DNA from: Candidatus Woesearchaeota archaeon
GTDB lineage: Archaea; Nanobdellota; Nanobdellia; Woesearchaeales; UBA10216
Reading direction: 5' to 3'
DNA: 7,519 nucleotides
Assembly (NCBI GenBank): GCA_023269295.1
Contig: JAHFTU010000062.1
Coordinates: 1 to 7,519, forward strand
This document shows positions 5,412 through 7,519 of this stretch, one piece after another; within the stretch, counting starts at the first letter, position 1, and every line of letters starts with the position of its first letter. The translations under genes were made by a program, and so were the position numbers. The notes below the pieces were generated by a model, which was not told the origin of the DNA, did not search any database, and worked only from the letters and a program-made list of their open reading frames with translations.

Positions 5412-5520
5412 GGTATTGACGGTGGGCGTCGCAAGGCAGGTATCGGATTCTGCCTTTCCCAATTCGCCTATGGCGAATGGGCCCAATCGTGCTTTTGCAC
5501 GATTTGGGTTTCTTTTTTCT
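5412..5520 (+). ncRNA. Candidate structured small RNA of four hairpins
   Basis: Four hairpins follow one another with almost no spacing: GACG/CGTC (5418-5421 with 5427-5430); AAGGCAG/CTGCCTT (5433-5439 with 5450-5456); CCC plus ATTCGCC with GGCGAAT plus GGG (5458-5468 with 5472-5481, one bulged A); and CCCAATCGTGC/GCACGATTTGGG (5482-5492 with 5497-5508, one bulged T), followed by a T-tract. A TATA-like box lies at the right distance upstream, and the UMP kinase has its own box downstream, so this may be an independent transcript. I do not recognise it as a known RNA: C/D boxes and tRNA features are absent. It could instead be only an elaborate terminator or an insertion remnant. Confidence 0.4.
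5482..5519 (+). terminator. Hairpin plus T-tract terminator
   Basis: A stem of about 11 pairs with a TTTT loop and one bulged T (5482-5508) is followed at once by TTTC and six T (5513-5518). The T-tract is on the plus strand only, so it should end plus-strand transcription arriving from about 5412. Archaeal termination depends mainly on T-tracts, which suits this site. Confidence 0.6.
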
Positions 5521-5533
5521 GTCTGTAGAAAGA

Positions 5534-5540
5534 TTTATAA
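5534..5540 (+). promoter_or_regulatory. TATA box of UMP kinase gene
   Basis: TTTATAA lies 33-39 bases before the ATG at 5573, which predicts a leader of about ten bases. This argues against the upstream ATG at 5558 and against the longer frame starting inside the terminator at 5477. Confidence 0.6.
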
Positions 5541-5572
5541 CCTTCTTGCCAAGGATAATGCTTTTGATAGTT

Positions 5573-6277
5573 ATGGCAAAAGCAGCTGGGCGCAGTGAAA
5601 CTATTATTATATCTCTTGGCGGCTCTGTCCTTGCACCTAACCAGATTGATGTTGATTTTCTCAAGCAGTTCAGGCAGCTTATCCTGAAGTTTGTCCATAA
5701 TGGCGACAGGTTTGTAATTATCTGCGGCGGTGGAAAAACAGCAAGGGAGTACCAGGGAGCTGCATCAAGGGTTGTACACACTGTTCCTGAGGACTTGGAC
5801 TGGCTTGGCATCCACGCAACGCGGCTGAACGGCCACCTGCTGAGGACTATATTTAGGGAGATAGCCCATGCTAAGTTGATCAAGAACCCCAATGAAAAGA
5901 TTAATCTAAAGGAATCTGAGAAGGTCGTGGTTGCTGCCGGCTGGAAGCCTGGCAGGAGCACTGACTATATTGCTGTGCTGCTGGCAAAAAACCTTGGCGC
6001 AAGGACAGTCATCAACATTACAAATACAGATTTCGTTTATGATAGGGACCCTTCAAAGTTTCCGGATGCAAAGCCGCTGCACCAGGTAAGCTGGAAAGAG
6101 TTCAGGAAGCTTATTGGCGTGAGTAGGTGGAGCCCTGGCCTCAACACTCCTTTTGACCCTGTGGCTGCAAAGGTTGCAGAGAAGATGAAACTGAGAGTAG
6201 CTGTGATGGGCAAGGATTTGGGGAATTTGGAAGATTTTTTGGTTGGGAAGGCGTTTAGGGGCACGTTGATAGGCTGA
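5573..6277 (+). CDS. pyrH: UMP kinase (uridylate kinase), archaeal type
   Basis: This 234-residue amino acid kinase converts UMP and ATP to UDP and ADP in the cytoplasm, the step that feeds pyrimidine nucleotides into RNA and DNA synthesis. Visible motifs: the N-terminal phosphate-binding loop ISLGGSVL (13-20); the glycine-rich VIICGGGKTAREYQ (48-61); the UMP-contact segment with D74 and the LGIHATRLNG helix (78-87); the GRSTDYIAVLLA motif (127-138) with D131; and the nucleotide-binding INITNTDFVYDRDP (147-160). NTDF replaces the more usual NVDG. Length fits archaeal and hexameric UMP kinases. The start was set at 5573 (MAKAAG) because the TATA box at 5534-5540 excludes longer forms. The next gene has its own promoter, so this is probably transcribed alone. 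Confidence 0.92.
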   Translation: MAKAAGRSETIIISLGGSVLAPNQIDVDFLKQFRQLILKFVHNGDRFVIICGGGKTAREYQGAASRVVHTVPEDLDWLGIHATRLNGHLLRTIFREIAHAKLIKNPNEKINLKESEKVVVAAGWKPGRSTDYIAVLLAKNLGARTVINITNTDFVYDRDPSKFPDAKPLHQVSWKEFRKLIGVSRWSPGLNTPFDPVAAKVAEKMKLRVAVMGKDLGNLEDFLVGKAFRGTLIG

Positions 6278-6303
6278 GTGCCAAAACGCATCAGCGCAAA
6301 ACC

Positions 6304-6312
6304 TATATAAAA
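6304..6312 (+). promoter_or_regulatory. TATA box of the right-hand unknown gene
   Basis: TATATAAAA, centred about 27 bases before the ATG at 6335, predicts transcription starting at or within a few bases of the start codon, which indicates a leaderless message. A short T-rich tract (6328-6334) directly before the ATG may also help end the UMP kinase transcript. Confidence 0.7.
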
Positions 6313-6334
6313 TAAGGCATTAACTCCTTTTTCT

Positions 6335-7519
6335 ATGCCCGATTCAGGTCTTGAAGCGGTTGTAGAAGGGTGGTTTGATGAGTACGAGCAAAGTAAAAGC
6401 ATCTCCATGCTTTTCAAGCTTGTTAGCAGCTCGATAAAGCTAGTGTCTGGGCAATCAGGCAGTGAGGCATCTTGGCAGCAGCTTCTAGATGCCACCGGCT
6501 CGCTTATGACCGAAAGGCAAAAGCCGCACAGGCTGATTCTGGAGTACCTGCAATGGAGGTTGCCGCTGCTGCAGAAGGTTCTGATTTACCCTGAGCTGAA
6601 GCCTGACTTCGTGGTGGACGAGCTTGAGGTAATGCTTTATGCCGCAGGCTGGCTGCCACGCCTCGTGAATGGACAGAGAGTTTATGTTGATGGCGATGAG
6701 CAGATTAAGCTGCTGAGCTTAGCCAGCGCAAAAGTTGGCGGGGCTGAAAAGGACGAGAGGGAAGATACAAGGTTTTACCGCTTGGTGATGCGTGTTTTCC
6801 AGCGCAATTTTAGAGACGTCAGGAATCGTGCTGGGATTGCAAGGCCAGGCTGGAATGAGCTTGTTGCACAGGTACTGAAGTTCCAGCCTCTTCAGCACAT
6901 GGATTTCACGCAGTACCGTGCAGAGGAGGAGCCCGAAGTTGAAAGGAGGTTTGACGATGTCATTGCTTCAGGGCTTAGGCAGTACATGAAGGGCGTTAGG
7001 GCGGTGCAGACGCCTTCAGGGCAAGTCCGCATTGAGCCGTTAAGAAATCTTAATCTGCTTGGTAGGGCAGAGATAGAGAGAGGCGCTGACGCGAGCTTGC
7101 GCAGCTTATTAAGAAGTACGCGGAATGCGGAGAAGAAGGGCGGTCCTACGTGGGGCGACTACCTTGACCATGTTGGCGTGCTTGATGATGTTGTGGATTT
7201 CCATTACGGCATTGCAGTGAACAGGAATATGATTGCTGGCCATCCAACTGAGCGGGATGATTACAATTATGCCAAATCGGTTGTTTTAGGGATTATACCT
7301 GTAACTTATAGGGGCAAAAAGAAGCAGGTGCTGGAAGCTGAAGACCTATGCATGCTTATCGGCTTCAGGAAGGATTTTCGCAATATCAGCGAGTGTGCTG
7401 AGGAGCTCTTGCCTGTTTTCAGGAGGGCGCAGAGCCGTTACGAGGGTGAAAGAGGAAAGCCGCCAACTCAGTTTCTGAACGCTGTCCTTGCTGATAAGAA
7501 AGTGGCAGCAAAGCACGGC
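6335..7519 (+). CDS. Uncharacterised soluble protein, 3'-partial
   Basis: The frame is open from the ATG at 6335 to the right edge (395 residues, no stop). I do not recognise the family. The protein lacks membrane segments and a signal peptide, so it should be cytoplasmic. It is rich in arginine and acidic residues and looks mainly helical. Local landmarks are an aromatic N-terminus (EGWFDEYEQ, 11-19), HRLILEYLQWRLPLLQ (65-80), an Arg-rich stretch FYRLVMRVFQRNFRDVRNRA (147-166), WGDYLDHVGVLDDVVDFHYG (273-292) and GHPTERDDYNYAKSV (302-316). None is a catalytic motif I can name. Composition and codon use resemble the F-domain gene and UMP kinase rather than the AT-rich island, so it is likely a resident gene. 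The leaderless start is supported by the TATA spacing. Confidence 0.8.
   Translation, partial: MPDSGLEAVVEGWFDEYEQSKSISMLFKLVSSSIKLVSGQSGSEASWQQLLDATGSLMTERQKPHRLILEYLQWRLPLLQKVLIYPELKPDFVVDELEVMLYAAGWLPRLVNGQRVYVDGDEQIKLLSLASAKVGGAEKDEREDTRFYRLVMRVFQRNFRDVRNRAGIARPGWNELVAQVLKFQPLQHMDFTQYRAEEEPEVERRFDDVIASGLRQYMKGVRAVQTPSGQVRIEPLRNLNLLGRAEIERGADASLRSLLRSTRNAEKKGGPTWGDYLDHVGVLDDVVDFHYGIAVNRNMIAGHPTERDDYNYAKSVVLGIIPVTYRGKKKQVLEAEDLCMLIGFRKDFRNISECAEELLPVFRRAQSRYEGERGKPPTQFLNAVLADKKVAAKHG

Noticed and set aside
5477..5572. N-terminal extension of UMP kinase from 5477
   Set aside because: It would start inside the terminator hairpins and read through the TATA box at 5534-5540. The family's N-terminus fits the ATG at 5573.
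5392..5961. 189-codon minus-strand open frame over the hairpin array and pyrH
   Set aside because: It is antisense to conserved UMP kinase motifs and its sequence resembles no family; treated as a shadow.
6037..6495. 152-codon minus-strand open frame across the pyrH end and the next promoter
   Set aside because: It would span the TATA box of the 6335 gene and mirrors coding sequence on the other strand.
1..7519. CRISPR array or insertion-sequence transposase
   Set aside because: No regularly spaced repeats of CRISPR length and no transposase or integrase motifs in any frame read.

Overview
The window looks archaeal. Genes are preceded by TATA-type boxes rather than -35/-10 promoters. One tRNA gene carries an intron just after position 37 that can be folded into a bulge-helix-bulge. 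The UMP kinase and the FlaJ/TadC-like membrane protein are of the types found in archaea. The mix of small secreted proteins of unknown family, many short toxin-antitoxin pairs and a tRNA intron would suit a DPANN-type or uncultivated euryarchaeal genome. That placement is inference; no marker gene fixes the lineage.

Layout. Bases 3-1205 (+) hold the C-terminal 400 residues of a type II secretion F-domain (FlaJ/TadC-like) membrane protein that runs in from the left. Convergent to it, 1305-2618 (-) encodes an exported 437-residue protein with a possible SCP2-like C-terminal fold. Bases 2767-5124 form a defence/accessory island: a ribbon-helix-helix/PIN vapBC pair (+), an AT-rich DUF4258-like/DUF2283 pair (-), an intron-containing tRNA-Gly(UCC) (-), and an AbrB/PIN vapBC pair (-). 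All three protein pairs have overlapping stop and start codons. From 5573 onward the content looks like housekeeping again: UMP kinase (+), then a large unrecognised protein that runs off the right edge.

The unexplained signals are mostly non-coding. A run of four hairpins ending in a T-tract (about 5412-5520), with its own TATA-like box, lies just before the UMP kinase promoter and may be a small structured RNA. Its last hairpin closely resembles one about 1 kb away (4433-4457): the outer helix is shared, the bulged T is in the same place, and one base pair differs by a compensatory G-C/A-T change. The two lie on either side of the AbrB/PIN vapBC pair. A 9-base copy of the tRNA-Gly 3' end at 3390-3398 marks the far side of the AT-rich DUF4258/DUF2283 pair, as expected for a small tRNA-targeted insertion. 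Both toxin-antitoxin promoters carry short direct repeats at about one helical turn, which look like operators.
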